The notes: generated from the sequence alone by a model not told the origin. A DNA stretch of 64,000 bases from Rhizobium sp. Q54 (GCA_945947575.1 CAMEYM010000001.1:30582-94581), one strand, 5' to 3'. Counted from the first letter of the stretch, positions 9,373 to 17,933 are shown. A program made the numbers and translations.

Positions 9373-9873
9373 CTACTTCGGCAGCACCGCCGGTGCCGTG
9401 AACACGTGGTCGCGGTTGGCGACCGGTGTGTGACATGTCACGCACTCCTGGGAGAATTCGGCGTTGGCGCCGTACGGCCGCTGCTCCGCTGCCAACCAGC
9501 GCGCCCATCCCCAGCCGCGCGTCGCCGCATACTTCTGGGTGTCCTTGAACATAAACTCGGCGTGGACGAAAGCCCCCGGGCCCTTGGCGGTCGGCCAGCC
9601 GGGCACCTCGCCCTCGCGCCACACGACCTTGCCCAGGATGGCTCCGTTCGGCCACGGGTTGGTGTTGCCAGCGCGGGCCGCGGCAACGGCGATATCGTTG
9701 CCGATGACCACGCGAATGGTGTTGTTGTCGGTCCGGTAGCTGGGCGCGACGATCTGCCAGTTCTGCCAGCCGGTCGGATAGGCGATCCCGTTCGGCGCCG
9801 GATCTGCGGCGTACGCCGCGGAAAGAGTCATACCGACCACCATCATCGTGGCGGCGATGAGTTTCGACTGCAT
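9373..9873 (-). CDS. Cytochrome P460 family protein
   Basis: A 166-residue periplasmic haem protein. The signal peptide ends at AYA-AD; the haem-binding motif CVTCH is close to the C-terminus, as in cytochrome P460/c'-beta proteins that oxidise hydroxylamine or bind NO. The segment YPTGWQNWQIV and the repeated W/Y positions fit the P460 beta-sheet fold. The lysine that crosslinks to haem in true P460 cannot be assigned by eye, so a c'-beta-like NO-binding role is equally possible. The start is well supported by AGGGGGGA before ATG 9873. It is monocistronic and divergent from polA. Confidence 0.78.
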   Translation of the reverse strand: MQSKLIAATMMVVGMTLSAAYAADPAPNGIAYPTGWQNWQIVAPSYRTDNNTIRVVIGNDIAVAAARAGNTNPWPNGAILGKVVWREGEVPGWPTAKGPGAFVHAEFMFKDTQKYAATRGWGWARWLAAEQRPYGANAEFSQECVTCHTPVANRDHVFTAPAVLPK

Positions 9874-9986
9874 AGCGTCCCCCCTCAGGTTGCAGGAGCC
9901 TGATCATACCAGCCCCGCAAGCTCAGTCGGAACAGTTCGTCGCCGCGCAGGCCGGCACCTGCCGGTCGCGGTATATATCTGCCCGC

Positions 9987-12860
9987 ATGTCCAAGCCCGC
10001 TGCGCCCGCCGCGACCCCGCTCTACCTGGTTGACGGCTCCGGCTACATCTTCCGCGCCTATCACGCCCTGCCGCCGTTGACGCGCAAGCGCGACGGCACT
10101 CCGACAGGCGCGGTGTACGGCTTCTGCAACATGCTGGCGAAGCTTCTCGCCGACATCGAGGCGCAGGGCGGAGCGGGCCACCTCGCCGTGCTGTTCGACG
10201 CCGGCCGCAAGACCTTCCGCTCCGAGCTCTATCCCGCCTACAAGGCGCAGCGCCCGCCGCCGCCCGATGACTTGGTGCCGCAGTTCAAGCTGATCCGCGA
10301 CGCGGTGCGCGCATTCAACCTGCCGTGCATCGAGCAGGAAGGCTTCGAGGCCGACGACATTATCGCCACCTACGCACGCCTCGCGCGCGAGGCCGGCACC
10401 GACGTGGTGATCGTCTCGTCCGACAAGGACATGATGCAGCTCATCCGTCCCGGCGTGCGCATGCACGATCCCCTCAAGGATCGCGCCATCGGCGAGGCCG
10501 AGGTGAAGGAGAAGTTCGGCGTCGCGCCCGCCCTGCTCGCCGATCTCCTGGCGCTTACCGGCGATACTTCCGACAACGTGCCCGGCATTCCCGGCGTCGG
10601 CCCGAAGACCGCGGCCGAGCTTCTGACCGCCTACGGCAATCTCGAGTCGTTGCTGGAGCACGCCAGCGAGATCAAGCAGCCCAAGCGCCGCGAAGCGGTG
10701 ATGGCCAACGCCGACAAGGCGCGCATCAGCCGCAAGCTGGTGGCTCTCGACGAGAACGTTCCCGTCGCGCACACGGTGGACGACCTCGCTGTGCGCATGC
10801 CGGACCCCAAGGTCCTGTTCCCGTTCCTCGAAGACCTCGAGTTCAGCAACCTGGCGACGCGCCTGCGCGCCCGCTACGGCACGGACACTGCCGCAACGAA
10901 AGCCGACAAGAGTCCGTCACCGGCCGTCGTCGAGTCGGCTCCGGTTCCCGCGCCGCGCGAGCCGTCGGGCGGTACGCCCGCCTACGGCGGGACCCCGCTC
11001 GCCGGTCCCGCCGTGCGCCTCACGCCGCCGACGCGCTACGCGACTCTCACGACGTTCGACGCGCTGGCCGCTCTCGCGGACGAGGCGCGCAGCACCGGCA
11101 TCCTCGGCCTGCACGTCGAGATCGACCCGCCCGACGACAACGGCGGCGACATCGTCGGCGTCGCGCTCGCGGCGCAACCCGGCATCGGCTGGTACGCGCC
11201 TCTCGCGGTTGCGCGCTCGCAATCCTCGCTGGCCATCGAAGGCCCCGACGAAGAGCACGCCTTCGGCCTGGCCGAAGCCCTCGACATCCTCAAGCCGCTG
11301 TTCGAGGACCCCTCGGTCCTCAAGGTTCTCTACGACGCCAAGCGCACCATGAAGGTCCTGGCGCGTCACGGCGTGACCCTGTCGCCGGTCGATGACACAC
11401 TGCTGATGTCCTTCGTTCTCGGCGGCGGCCGCGACGAGCACGGCCACGGCGACATCTGCGAGCGCGAGCTGGGCATGCGCCCGCCGCCGCGCAAGGAGAT
11501 CGTGGGTTCCGGCAAGACCGCGATCTCCTTCCAACAGGTGCCGCTCGATCGCGCCACACCGTATGCCGCCGGCCTGGCCGACACCGTGCTGCAGAGCCGG
11601 GAATGCTTGCGCCGCCGCATCCTCAGCGAACGCCTGGTCTCGGTGTACGAGACCATCGAGCGTCCGCTCGTCCCCGTGCTGCTCGCCATGGAGCAGGCCG
11701 GCGTGCGGATCGACCCCGAGGCGCTCGCGGCACTCTCCGCCGATTTCGGCAAGCGCATGACGACGCTCGAAGCCGACGTCTATCGCGTCGCCGGCCGCGA
11801 ATTCAACATTGGTTCCCCGAAGCAGCTCGGCGAAATCCTCTTCGACACCATGAAGCTCGAAGGCGGCCGCAAGACCAAGACCGGCGCCTGGAGCACCGAT
11901 GCCGACGTCCTCGACGCCCTCGCCGCCGAAGGCCACGAACTGCCGCAGAAGATTCTCGACTGGCGCCTCGTCTCCAAGCTCAAGTCCACCTACACCGACA
12001 CGCTCGGTCATCAGATCGACCGCGTCACCGGCCGCGTCCACACGTCGTACCTGATGGCCGGCGCCGCCACCGGGCGCTTGGCGTCGACCGAGCCCAATCT
12101 GCAGAACATTCCGATCCGCACCGAGGAGGGGCGCCGCATCCGCCGCGCCTTCGTCGCACCCCGCGGCCACAAGCTGGTTTCCGCCGACTACTCGCAGATC
12201 GAGCTACGGCTCTTGGCCCACGTCGCCAAGATCGATTCGCTGAAAGAGGCGTTCCACAAGGGCGTCGATATCCACGCCCTCACCGCGAGCCAGGTCTTCG
12301 GCATTCCGCTCGATCAACTCGACCGCGACACGCGCAACCGCGCCAAGGCGATTAACTTCGGCATCATCTACGGCATCTCGGCGTTCGGTCTCGCCCGCCA
12401 GCTCGGCATTCCGCGCGGCGACGCCGGCCGCTACATCGAGGCGTACTTCGAGCGCTACCCGGGCATCCGCGCCTACATGGATAGCGCCAAGGAATTCGCC
12501 AAGCGCAACGGCTACGTGGTGACGCTGTTCGGCCGGCGCGTGCACATGCCCGGCATCCACGATCGCAACCACTCCATGCGCTCCTTCTCCGAGCGCGCCA
12601 GCATCAACGCGCCGCTGCAGGGCACCGCGGCCGACATTCTGAAGCGCGCCATGGTGCGCATGCACCGCGCCCTCGCCGAGTCGCGCCTCAAGTCGCGCAT
12701 GCTGCTCTCGGTGCACGACGAGCTCCTGTTCGAGGCGCCCAACGGCGAAGTCGAAGCGCTCAAGGCGCTCGCCAAGAAGGTGATGGAGGGGTCGGCGGCC
12801 CTCGACGTGCCGCTGACCGTGGAGACAGGCGCCGGCGACAATTGGGGCGAGGCGCACTAG
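9987..12860 (+). CDS. polA: DNA polymerase I
   Basis: A 957-residue family A polymerase for Okazaki-fragment processing and repair. The 5' nuclease domain (about 1-295) has VDGSGYIFRAYHA, EADDIIATYA, SSDKDMMQL and GDTSDNVPGIPGVGPKTAAEL. Polymerase motifs are intact: A (SADYSQIELRLLAHV), B (RAKAINFGIIYG) and C (SVHDELLFE). The middle 3'-5' exonuclease domain is present in length, but three of four metal-binding carboxylates are replaced: E. coli D355, D424 and D501 align with H376, T454 and L530; only E378 remains. Proofreading is therefore probably lost. A TATATA element about 10-15 bases upstream of ATG leaves little room for a leader. Confidence 0.95.
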   Translation: MSKPAAPAATPLYLVDGSGYIFRAYHALPPLTRKRDGTPTGAVYGFCNMLAKLLADIEAQGGAGHLAVLFDAGRKTFRSELYPAYKAQRPPPPDDLVPQFKLIRDAVRAFNLPCIEQEGFEADDIIATYARLAREAGTDVVIVSSDKDMMQLIRPGVRMHDPLKDRAIGEAEVKEKFGVAPALLADLLALTGDTSDNVPGIPGVGPKTAAELLTAYGNLESLLEHASEIKQPKRREAVMANADKARISRKLVALDENVPVAHTVDDLAVRMPDPKVLFPFLEDLEFSNLATRLRARYGTDTAATKADKSPSPAVVESAPVPAPREPSGGTPAYGGTPLAGPAVRLTPPTRYATLTTFDALAALADEARSTGILGLHVEIDPPDDNGGDIVGVALAAQPGIGWYAPLAVARSQSSLAIEGPDEEHAFGLAEALDILKPLFEDPSVLKVLYDAKRTMKVLARHGVTLSPVDDTLLMSFVLGGGRDEHGHGDICERELGMRPPPRKEIVGSGKTAISFQQVPLDRATPYAAGLADTVLQSRECLRRRILSERLVSVYETIERPLVPVLLAMEQAGVRIDPEALAALSADFGKRMTTLEADVYRVAGREFNIGSPKQLGEILFDTMKLEGGRKTKTGAWSTDADVLDALAAEGHELPQKILDWRLVSKLKSTYTDTLGHQIDRVTGRVHTSYLMAGAATGRLASTEPNLQNIPIRTEEGRRIRRAFVAPRGHKLVSADYSQIELRLLAHVAKIDSLKEAFHKGVDIHALTASQVFGIPLDQLDRDTRNRAKAINFGIIYGISAFGLARQLGIPRGDAGRYIEAYFERYPGIRAYMDSAKEFAKRNGYVVTLFGRRVHMPGIHDRNHSMRSFSERASINAPLQGTAADILKRAMVRMHRALAESRLKSRMLLSVHDELLFEAPNGEVEALKALAKKVMEGSAALDVPLTVETGAGDNWGEAH

Positions 12861-12925
12861 GCGCACCCTTGGACACGGCGGCGGGCGTTCCCATCTAGGG
12901 GGCTCTCGCCTCGGAGCCACCCGCC

Positions 12926-13639
12926 ATGTTCGACGCCAAACGCCTTCTCGATCAGTTCCTCGGTCCCAACTCCGTCGGAGGCCTGCAGCAGCGCGCCAAC
13001 GCGCTCGGCCAGCGTGCCGGCGTCGGCAATATCGGCTCGCGCGACGTCGGAAGTGCCGCGATCGGCGCCGGTCTCACGGCGCTACTCATGGGGGCCGGGC
13101 GCGGCCGCCGCGGCATGGGCATCGGCGAGCTCGGCGGCATGGCCGCCATCGGCATGCTCGCGTACCAAGGCTACAAGAAGTGGCAGGCCGGGCAGGGCGC
13201 CACCGCGATTCCGGCCATGCCGTGGGGCGAGCCGCCCCCCAGCGGCACGCCGTTCAACCCCATCAGCGTGCCCGAACAGCAATCGCTCGGCCGGCACCTG
13301 CTGCGCGCCATGATCGCCGCCGCCAAGTCGGACGGTCACATGGACGCCGCCGAGCAGCAGACCGTCTTTGCCCAAATGGACAAGATGAACCTCGACGCCG
13401 CCGACAAGGCATTCGTCATCGACGAGCTGCGCGCCCCGCTCGACGTTGCCGCGGTCGCGCGCGGCGCGCGCAACCCCGAGGAAGCCGCCGAGATCTACAC
13501 AGCGTCGTTGCTAGCGGTGGACGTGGACCAGCCGTCCGAGCGCGCATACCTCTCCCAGCTTGCGCAGCACCTGAAGCTCGATCCCAAGCTGGCGGAGCAT
13601 CTGCACGCCACCGTCGAGCATGCGACAGTGACCGCATAG
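12926..13639 (+). CDS. DUF533 / TerB-like inner-membrane-associated protein
   Basis: A 237-residue protein of the DUF533 (YebE-like) family. The N-terminal third is a glycine-rich hydrophobic stretch (SAAIGAGLTALLMGAG, then GGMAAIGMLAYQGYKKW) that probably inserts in or lies on the membrane. The C-terminal half is a TerB-like helical domain with acidic pairs (AAAKSDGHMDAAEQQ, AVDVDQPSE), a fold found in tellurite-resistance TerB and in DjlA. Cellular function is unknown. It begins 65 bases after polA and may be transcribed from polA read-through. No tellurite-resistance partner genes are nearby. Confidence 0.78.
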   Translation: MFDAKRLLDQFLGPNSVGGLQQRANALGQRAGVGNIGSRDVGSAAIGAGLTALLMGAGRGRRGMGIGELGGMAAIGMLAYQGYKKWQAGQGATAIPAMPWGEPPPSGTPFNPISVPEQQSLGRHLLRAMIAAAKSDGHMDAAEQQTVFAQMDKMNLDAADKAFVIDELRAPLDVAAVARGARNPEEAAEIYTASLLAVDVDQPSERAYLSQLAQHLKLDPKLAEHLHATVEHATVTA

Positions 13640-13662
13640 ACTCTAGCGGTTCGGTCTGCCGG

Positions 13663-13690
13663 TTGACTTTCCCGACGGTGCTATCAAAAT
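13663..13690 (+). promoter_or_regulatory. Putative vapBC promoter
   Basis: TTGACT at 13663-13668 and CAAAAT at 13685-13690 are separated by 16 bases. Initiation about 7-8 bases after CAAAAT would place the transcript start at or beside the A of the vapB ATG at 13698, implying a leaderless mRNA. No Shine-Dalgarno sequence is present between promoter and ATG. Confidence 0.5.
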
Positions 13691-13697
13691 AGATAGC
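13680..13697. promoter_or_regulatory. Palindromic operator abutting vapB start
   Basis: GCTATC and GATAGC form a perfect 6-bp inverted repeat with a 6-base spacer, ending at the base before the vapB ATG and overlapping the putative -10 element. Ribbon-helix-helix antitoxins bind such inverted repeats to repress their own operon, so this is the likely VapB/VapBC autoregulatory site. Confidence 0.6.
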
Positions 13698-13934
13698 ATG
13701 GCGCAGTTGCTGGTTCGCAATATCGACGATGCGGTCGTCCAGTCGCTGAAGCGCAAGGCGCGGCTCCACGGACGCTCGCTCGAGGAAGAGTTGCGGCTGA
13801 TCTTGAGCGAGGCGGCGAAGCTTTCTCCTGAGGAGCGCGTCGCCGTCGCCAATCACATCCGCGCCATGACGCCATCCGCCGCGCGGCAGACAGACAGCAC
13901 CGACCTCATTCGCGAGGATCGTGATCGCCGGTGA
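13698..13934 (+). CDS. vapB: Type II antitoxin, ribbon-helix-helix (FitA/VapB-like)
   Basis: A 78-residue antitoxin. Residues 1-45 form a ribbon-helix-helix DNA-binding domain of the FitA type: beta strand QLLVRNIDD, then VVQSLKRKARLHGRSLEEELRLIL, with the characteristic RSLEEE turn. The remainder is a flexible tail (TDSTDLIREDRDRR) likely to wrap and inhibit the toxin. It overlaps the PIN-domain toxin gene by four bases (GTGA), the usual antitoxin-first arrangement. Control is probably by the inverted repeat immediately before its ATG. FitA- and VapB-type names are used interchangeably for this class. Confidence 0.88.
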   Translation: MAQLLVRNIDDAVVQSLKRKARLHGRSLEEELRLILSEAAKLSPEERVAVANHIRAMTPSAARQTDSTDLIREDRDRR

Positions 13935-14356
13935 CGCTCGTCGTTGATGCCAGCGTCGCGTTCAAATGGTTCATCGAGGAGCTGCAATCGGACGCCGCGC
14001 TGCGCGTGCCGGCGCTTCCCGAAGACCTGATTGCACCAGATCTCATCGTTGTTGAGGTGGCGAACGCGCTGTGGCGCGGCGTGAGGGACGGGCGGGTGCT
14101 TCCTGTGCAGGCCACGGAGGCTGTCACGTCTCTCCCACGGTTCTTTGCCGAGCTTGCGAGCTCGGCAAGCCTCGCGCCGCGTGCGTTTGCCATCGCCTGC
14201 GAACTGTCGCATCCGGTCTACGACTGTTTGTACCTGGCGCTGGCGGAGCAGCGCGACGCGCGCGTCGTCAGCGCGGACGCGCGACTCAAGAGCAAGGTTG
14301 CGGGGACCGAGTGGGCGCGACGTGTGGTCGGACTTGGAGCGCGGCGGCTTGGATAA
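13931..14356 (+). CDS. vapC: PIN-domain ribonuclease toxin (VapC family)
   Basis: A 141-residue toxin that as a family cleaves tRNA or rRNA. The four acidic PIN-domain positions are visible: LVVDASVAFKW (Asp), VVEVANALWR (Glu), PVYDCLYLALAE (Asp) and VVSADARL (Asp). The start is GTG 13931, inside the antitoxin's last codons, so translation is coupled to VapB. The pair sits alone between a DUF533 gene and convergent motB, with no mobile-element remnants beside it. The RNA target cannot be predicted from sequence alone. Confidence 0.9.
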   Translation: MTLVVDASVAFKWFIEELQSDAALRVPALPEDLIAPDLIVVEVANALWRGVRDGRVLPVQATEAVTSLPRFFAELASSASLAPRAFAIACELSHPVYDCLYLALAEQRDARVVSADARLKSKVAGTEWARRVVGLGARRLG

Positions 14357-14377
14357 GGAGGCCGGTCGGGCGCCGCG

Positions 14378-15064
14378 CTACCGCTCGATGCGAATCACCA
14401 CGCGCCGGTTCTCGGCGCGATTCTCGGGCAGCGGGTTGCCGGCTTGGTCGCGGTTGGGAAGCTTGGGCTTCGTATCGGCATAGCCAAGCACCGTGATGCG
14501 ATCCGCCTTGACGCCGCGGCTGATCAGGAAGCGCGCCACGGCCGAGGCGCGCGCGCTCGACAGTTCCCAGTTGGATGGGAAGGCCGCCGTGTTGATCGGC
14601 ACGTCGTCGGTGTGGCCCTCGACGTCGATGCGATAGTTCGTTACGCCGAGGAAGATCAGGTTTTGCGCGACGCGGTCGAGGAGCGGCTCGGCCGCCGTCA
14701 GGATGGTGGCCTGGCCCACGGCGAACATGTCGCCGGTCTTGAAGTCGAAGGTCGAGCCGCGCTTGTTCACCTGCGCTTGCGCGGCGTCCATCTCGACGCC
14801 CTCTACCGCCAGCTCCTGCTGCATGTTCTTCACCAGCTGCTGGAACGGCGTCGGCGGCGGTGGCGCGTTCTCCTGGGTGGTGAACGCCTTGGTGATCGAC
14901 TGTGCCGCGGTCTCGAACTTGCCGGGGTCCGGATCCGAGAGCGAGTACAGCACCAGGAACAAGGCCATCATGTTGACGACCAGGTCGGCGAAGCTGAGAA
15001 GCCAGCCCTCTTCTTCTTCCGCTTGATGCGGAGGGTCGGGCGGGCCGCTGCCGCCGCCGCTCAT
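14378..15064 (-). CDS. motB: MotB-like motor/OmpA-domain protein
   Basis: A 228-residue stator-type protein. One transmembrane helix near residues 20-42 (LLSFADLVVNMMALFLVLYSL) carries the proton-carrying aspartate in FAD, as in MotB. The C-terminal OmpA/MotB peptidoglycan-binding domain includes DVEGHTDDVPI, WELSSARASAVARFL and the NRAENRRVVI end. Its ATG overlaps the stop of the upstream motA-like gene (ATGA), so the two are co-translated. No other flagellar genes occur in the window, so a flagellar stator is likely but another proton-driven motor cannot be excluded. Confidence 0.85.
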   Translation of the reverse strand: MSGGGSGPPDPPHQAEEEEGWLLSFADLVVNMMALFLVLYSLSDPDPGKFETAAQSITKAFTTQENAPPPPTPFQQLVKNMQQELAVEGVEMDAAQAQVNKRGSTFDFKTGDMFAVGQATILTAAEPLLDRVAQNLIFLGVTNYRIDVEGHTDDVPINTAAFPSNWELSSARASAVARFLISRGVKADRITVLGYADTKPKLPNRDQAGNPLPENRAENRRVVIRIER

Positions 15065-15879
15065 GCGGCCTTCTTACCCTTGCCGCCGCCACTCTTCTGG
15101 TCGATGTGGTAGTGGATCGCCGGGTCGAGGTAGCTGTTCATCTTGTCCTGGATGTAGCGCGGGCTCTTCTGGTCCGCGAGCATGGCGAACCCTTCCGACA
15201 CCAGGAAGTTGCGGAAGCGCAGGATCGATTCCTTCTGCATCAGCTTCGACGCGGCGGGCATGAAGATCATGCGCGCGCTGATCACGCCGTACAGCGTCGC
15301 GAGAATGGCGACGGCGAAGCCCTCGCCGATGCCTTCCGGGTTGCTCTGCAACGACTGCAACATGACGACGAGGCCGACGAGCGTGCCGACCATTCCGAAC
15401 GCCGGTCCGTTGCCCGCCATCGACTTGAGAATTTCGACCGGGATGGTCGCGCGGCTGAACGCGCCGTTCGACGCGGCGCCGAGCATCTGGCGCACCTCGT
15501 CACCGGAATAGCCGGTGATGACGAGCTCGATGCCGTAGTTCATGAAGTGGTCCTGGTTCTTCGCGCCCTTGATCTCCTTTTCGAGCGCGACCAGGCCGCT
15601 CTTCTTCACCAGGTAGCCCCAGCGAATGATCTTGCCGGTCTCGACCGTCAGCATCGAGCGGTTGGCCTTGCCACGGATGAACACGCCGCCAACGGCTCCC
15701 AGCGACTGCATCACGTAGCGGAACTCGTAGCCCATGAAGGCCGAGGCCAGCGTGCCGCCAAACACCAGCAGCATGCCGGACATGTGGAAGAACGACGCGA
15801 AATCCGTCGTGATCTCGATGATCACGATGAAGATGATCGCGATGCACGCGAGGAAGCCAAAAAGCGAGGCTAGTGACAT
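15061..15879 (-). CDS. motA: MotA/PomA-type stator protein
   Basis: A 272-residue inner-membrane protein of the MotA/TolQ/ExbB family, closer by eye to PomA-type MotA. Hydrophobic segments lie near residues 5-25, 30-50, about 150-172 and about 183-205. The conserved membrane segment AGNGPAFGMVGTLVGLVVML includes the proline and glycines essential in PomA/MotA; VAILATLYGVISARM follows. It forms the proton channel with the MotB-like protein encoded by the overlapping next gene. A TATAGT sequence about 35 bases upstream on the minus strand is a possible -10 element. Confidence 0.87.
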   Translation of the reverse strand: MSLASLFGFLACIAIIFIVIIEITTDFASFFHMSGMLLVFGGTLASAFMGYEFRYVMQSLGAVGGVFIRGKANRSMLTVETGKIIRWGYLVKKSGLVALEKEIKGAKNQDHFMNYGIELVITGYSGDEVRQMLGAASNGAFSRATIPVEILKSMAGNGPAFGMVGTLVGLVVMLQSLQSNPEGIGEGFAVAILATLYGVISARMIFMPAASKLMQKESILRFRNFLVSEGFAMLADQKSPRYIQDKMNSYLDPAIHYHIDQKSGGGKGKKAA

Positions 15880-16056
15880 CTGTGTCGTGGACCCCCGGGG
15901 CAGGGACTATACACGATCCATGCCGCGCCCTTGAAGGCTCCAAAGCCACGGAATCCCTGGTCAAGACCCAGCCACGGGGGGGCTGGCCGGGCCGTCTCTC
16001 CTGGACGCTGCATCGCCCCGTATGGAAAGGTGGCCGCCCTTCGCCTCAGGGCCCCG

Positions 16057-16668
16057 ATGCGCAGCTTTTTCCTCCTAGTACTCACCCTGCTGTGTCTGAC
16101 CGTCGCGCCGGCCCGCGCCCAGGACCTTGATGCCCTGGCGGTCCAGGCACGCGCCGCCTTCTTCGACACCGCCTGGGCCGAGGCCGAGCGCCTCGACCGC
16201 ATCGGCTACGAGGGCGCGGCGCAGGAGTTTGGGCCCGAGTCTCCCGAGGCGGGGTGGTGGCTGGCGGCCCTCGCCGACGCCATGTGCCGCGCCGATTGGA
16301 CGCCCGTGAATCGTCCGTGGACCGATCGCGCCCACAGCCAGGCGCTGCCTCTGGCCGAGCGCGCCGTGCGCATTCTCGAGCGCGCGTACGGCAAGGACGA
16401 CATCCGCACGGCCAACGCCTACATGTCCCTGACGGTGGCGTTGGCGGGGCTCTATCGCCACCCCGAAGGCGACCCCTATGGGCGCGCCGCGCTGCGTATC
16501 GTCGAGAAGACGCAGCCCAGTGCCGAGCGCGACCTGCTGGTGCTGAAGCTTTGGTACTACGCGACGCACCTGCACATCATCGACCACAACGTCGAGGCGC
16601 AGGAATACGAGGAGCGTCTGAGCTTCGCGCAGTACGGGCGCCTGATCGACCCGGCGCGGATCGAGTAG
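16057..16668 (+). CDS. Secreted TPR-like helical protein, function unknown
   Basis: A 203-residue protein with a clear signal peptide (MRSFFLLVLTLLCLTVAPARA, cleaved before QDLD). The mature part is almost all helical, with tetratricopeptide-like spacing (AERAVRILERAYGKDDIRTANAYMSLTVALAGLY). It resembles solubly exported TPR scaffolds but has no catalytic motif. The ORF track begins at 15931; the ATG at 16057 is chosen because it begins the signal peptide. It is divergent from motA. Its role is unknown; a periplasmic protein-protein interaction role is a guess from the fold. Confidence 0.6.
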   Translation: MRSFFLLVLTLLCLTVAPARAQDLDALAVQARAAFFDTAWAEAERLDRIGYEGAAQEFGPESPEAGWWLAALADAMCRADWTPVNRPWTDRAHSQALPLAERAVRILERAYGKDDIRTANAYMSLTVALAGLYRHPEGDPYGRAALRIVEKTQPSAERDLLVLKLWYYATHLHIIDHNVEAQEYEERLSFAQYGRLIDPARIE

Positions 16669-16677
16669 CGGGGAGCG

Positions 16678-16887
16678 CTACTCCCCGATGGCGCGGCGGA
16701 CGTCCCGCCACTGGACGTGGTGCAGGGACGCCTCCGCCCGGTCGAGCTTGGCGCACTCGGCGCACAGCCGCTTGCCGCCCGATCCGTCGATGCGCTGCTT
16801 ACCCGCGAGTCCGCGACCGGCCCAGCAGTCGCTGTTGTCGTGATAGATGCCTTCCAATGGCGCGTGCCACGGCACGGTCCTCGACAT
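16678..16887 (-). CDS. Small cysteine/histidine protein, possible zinc ribbon
   Basis: A 69-residue hypothetical protein. The N-terminus MSRTVPWHAPLEGIYHDN is followed by a cysteine, and a GSGGKRLCAECAKL segment gives C-x-x-C, so His/Cys...C-x-x-C could bind one zinc. The ORF track begins at 16923; ATG 16887 is preceded by GGGGTACGAAC, which supports this start. It ends 10 bases from the convergent TPR-like gene. I do not recognise a named family. Confidence 0.55.
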   Translation of the reverse strand: MSRTVPWHAPLEGIYHDNSDCWAGRGLAGKQRIDGSGGKRLCAECAKLDRAEASLHHVQWRDVRRAIGE

Positions 16888-17037
16888 GTTCGTACCCCTA
16901 AGCCCGAAAGCCCCTCGTTCCACGTACGGCTAGGCTAAGGCCTGGTGACGGGATACCACATACGGCACATACCTGAGCGGGGCCGTGCGAAGGGCATACC
17001 TCAAACGAGGCAGGCAGACCCCAGCGCCGCGAACCTG

Positions 17038-17745
17038 CTAGACGGGAGTGGTCGTTGCGGAGTCCAGCGCCGCTCGGATCGCGCCCGGATCCGGTAGCGC
17101 GTCGGCGAACGTCAAACGCGCGGTTGCGGTGTCGGCGCGCACGTCGATGCCTTCGGAATCGATGCCGCAGACCGTCCACTCTCCCGGCCCCAGCTTCCGC
17201 GTCAGCTGGGTGCGCACGGCCGAGTCGTCGTTGAGCATCCCGAGCATCTTGGCCTCGGCCGCCACGAACGCGGCGGCCGCCAAAGGCGGCAGCAGAATCT
17301 CGCGCTCGTCCACCCAGTGGATGCGCCCGAAGCCCGCGACCAGGTGGGCGCGTTCGACCGCGATGCGGAACAATCCGAAGTCGGCGAAGCCCGCGTAGGC
17401 CTCAGCCTCCGGGTGGCGCGCGATGAACCGCCCGAGCTCGCCCTTGTCCGGCGTGCGCATGGCGCGGCCCAGCACGGTGGCGCGGCTGCCGGCGAGGCGG
17501 CTCGGACTCGTCTCCGTGCCGTCGAACAGCAGCGACACGCGCGCGTCGCCGGCGATGTTCTTGGTGTGCTCGGCCAGGCGCGACAGCAGCAGCAGCGGCG
17601 CGCCGTCGCCGGCGGTCGCCACCAGCACCAGTGATGCATAGGGCCAGCCGCTGCCCGCCAGCTGGGTGGCCAGGGTAGCGGTGGCGCGGCCGCGCATCAG
17701 CCGGCGCACTTCGGTGCCAGTGCCCAGGGGTGCGGGGTTGTTCAT
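17038..17745 (-). CDS. HugZ-like FMN-binding split-barrel protein with DUF2470 domain
   Basis: A 235-residue protein of the pyridoxamine-phosphate-oxidase-like superfamily. The N-terminal split barrel shows ATLATQLAGSGWPYASLVLVA, LLLLSRLAEHTKNI and RVSLLFDG. The C-terminal DUF2470 domain (LTRKLGPGEWTVCGIDSEGIDVR) is the combination seen in HugZ haem-utilisation proteins and related flavin/F420-type proteins. Haem degradation is a family-based possibility only; no haem-transport genes are nearby. ATG 17745 is used instead of the TTG at 17757 in the track. It is divergent from chvI. Confidence 0.75.
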   Translation of the reverse strand: MNNPAPLGTGTEVRRLMRGRATATLATQLAGSGWPYASLVLVATAGDGAPLLLLSRLAEHTKNIAGDARVSLLFDGTETSPSRLAGSRATVLGRAMRTPDKGELGRFIARHPEAEAYAGFADFGLFRIAVERAHLVAGFGRIHWVDEREILLPPLAAAAFVAAEAKMLGMLNDDSAVRTQLTRKLGPGEWTVCGIDSEGIDVRADTATARLTFADALPDPGAIRAALDSATTTPV

Positions 17746-17885
17746 GAGAGCTCGCAATTCGCCATCGAAGCGCCCAAATCTCCAGGCATCATGCTGATGT
17801 CTGTTCGGCTAGCAAGGACCGGCGCGCCCCGTGCGTACTGCACGCCAAAGGCGCAACGCCGGCCGTCCTCCCGGAGGCCCTAGTG

Positions 17886-17891
17886 TATACT
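17886..17891 (+). promoter_or_regulatory. Probable -10 element of chvI
   Basis: TATACT lies 42 bases upstream of the preferred chvI GTG start and overlaps the upstream GTG used in the ORF track. If it is the -10 element, transcription begins about 17898, which makes the track's GTG 17883 impossible. No good -35 match is visible 16-18 bases before it. Confidence 0.4.
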
Positions 17892-17933
17892 CAACGGGAC
17901 GAGACCCAGCCGGCTGCCTTGCTGGGGGATAAC

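Noticed and set aside
17883-17933. GTG 17883 as the chvI start
   Set aside because: A TATACT -10 element overlaps it, and a better-placed GTG with GGGGG upstream exists at 17934 next to the family N-terminus.
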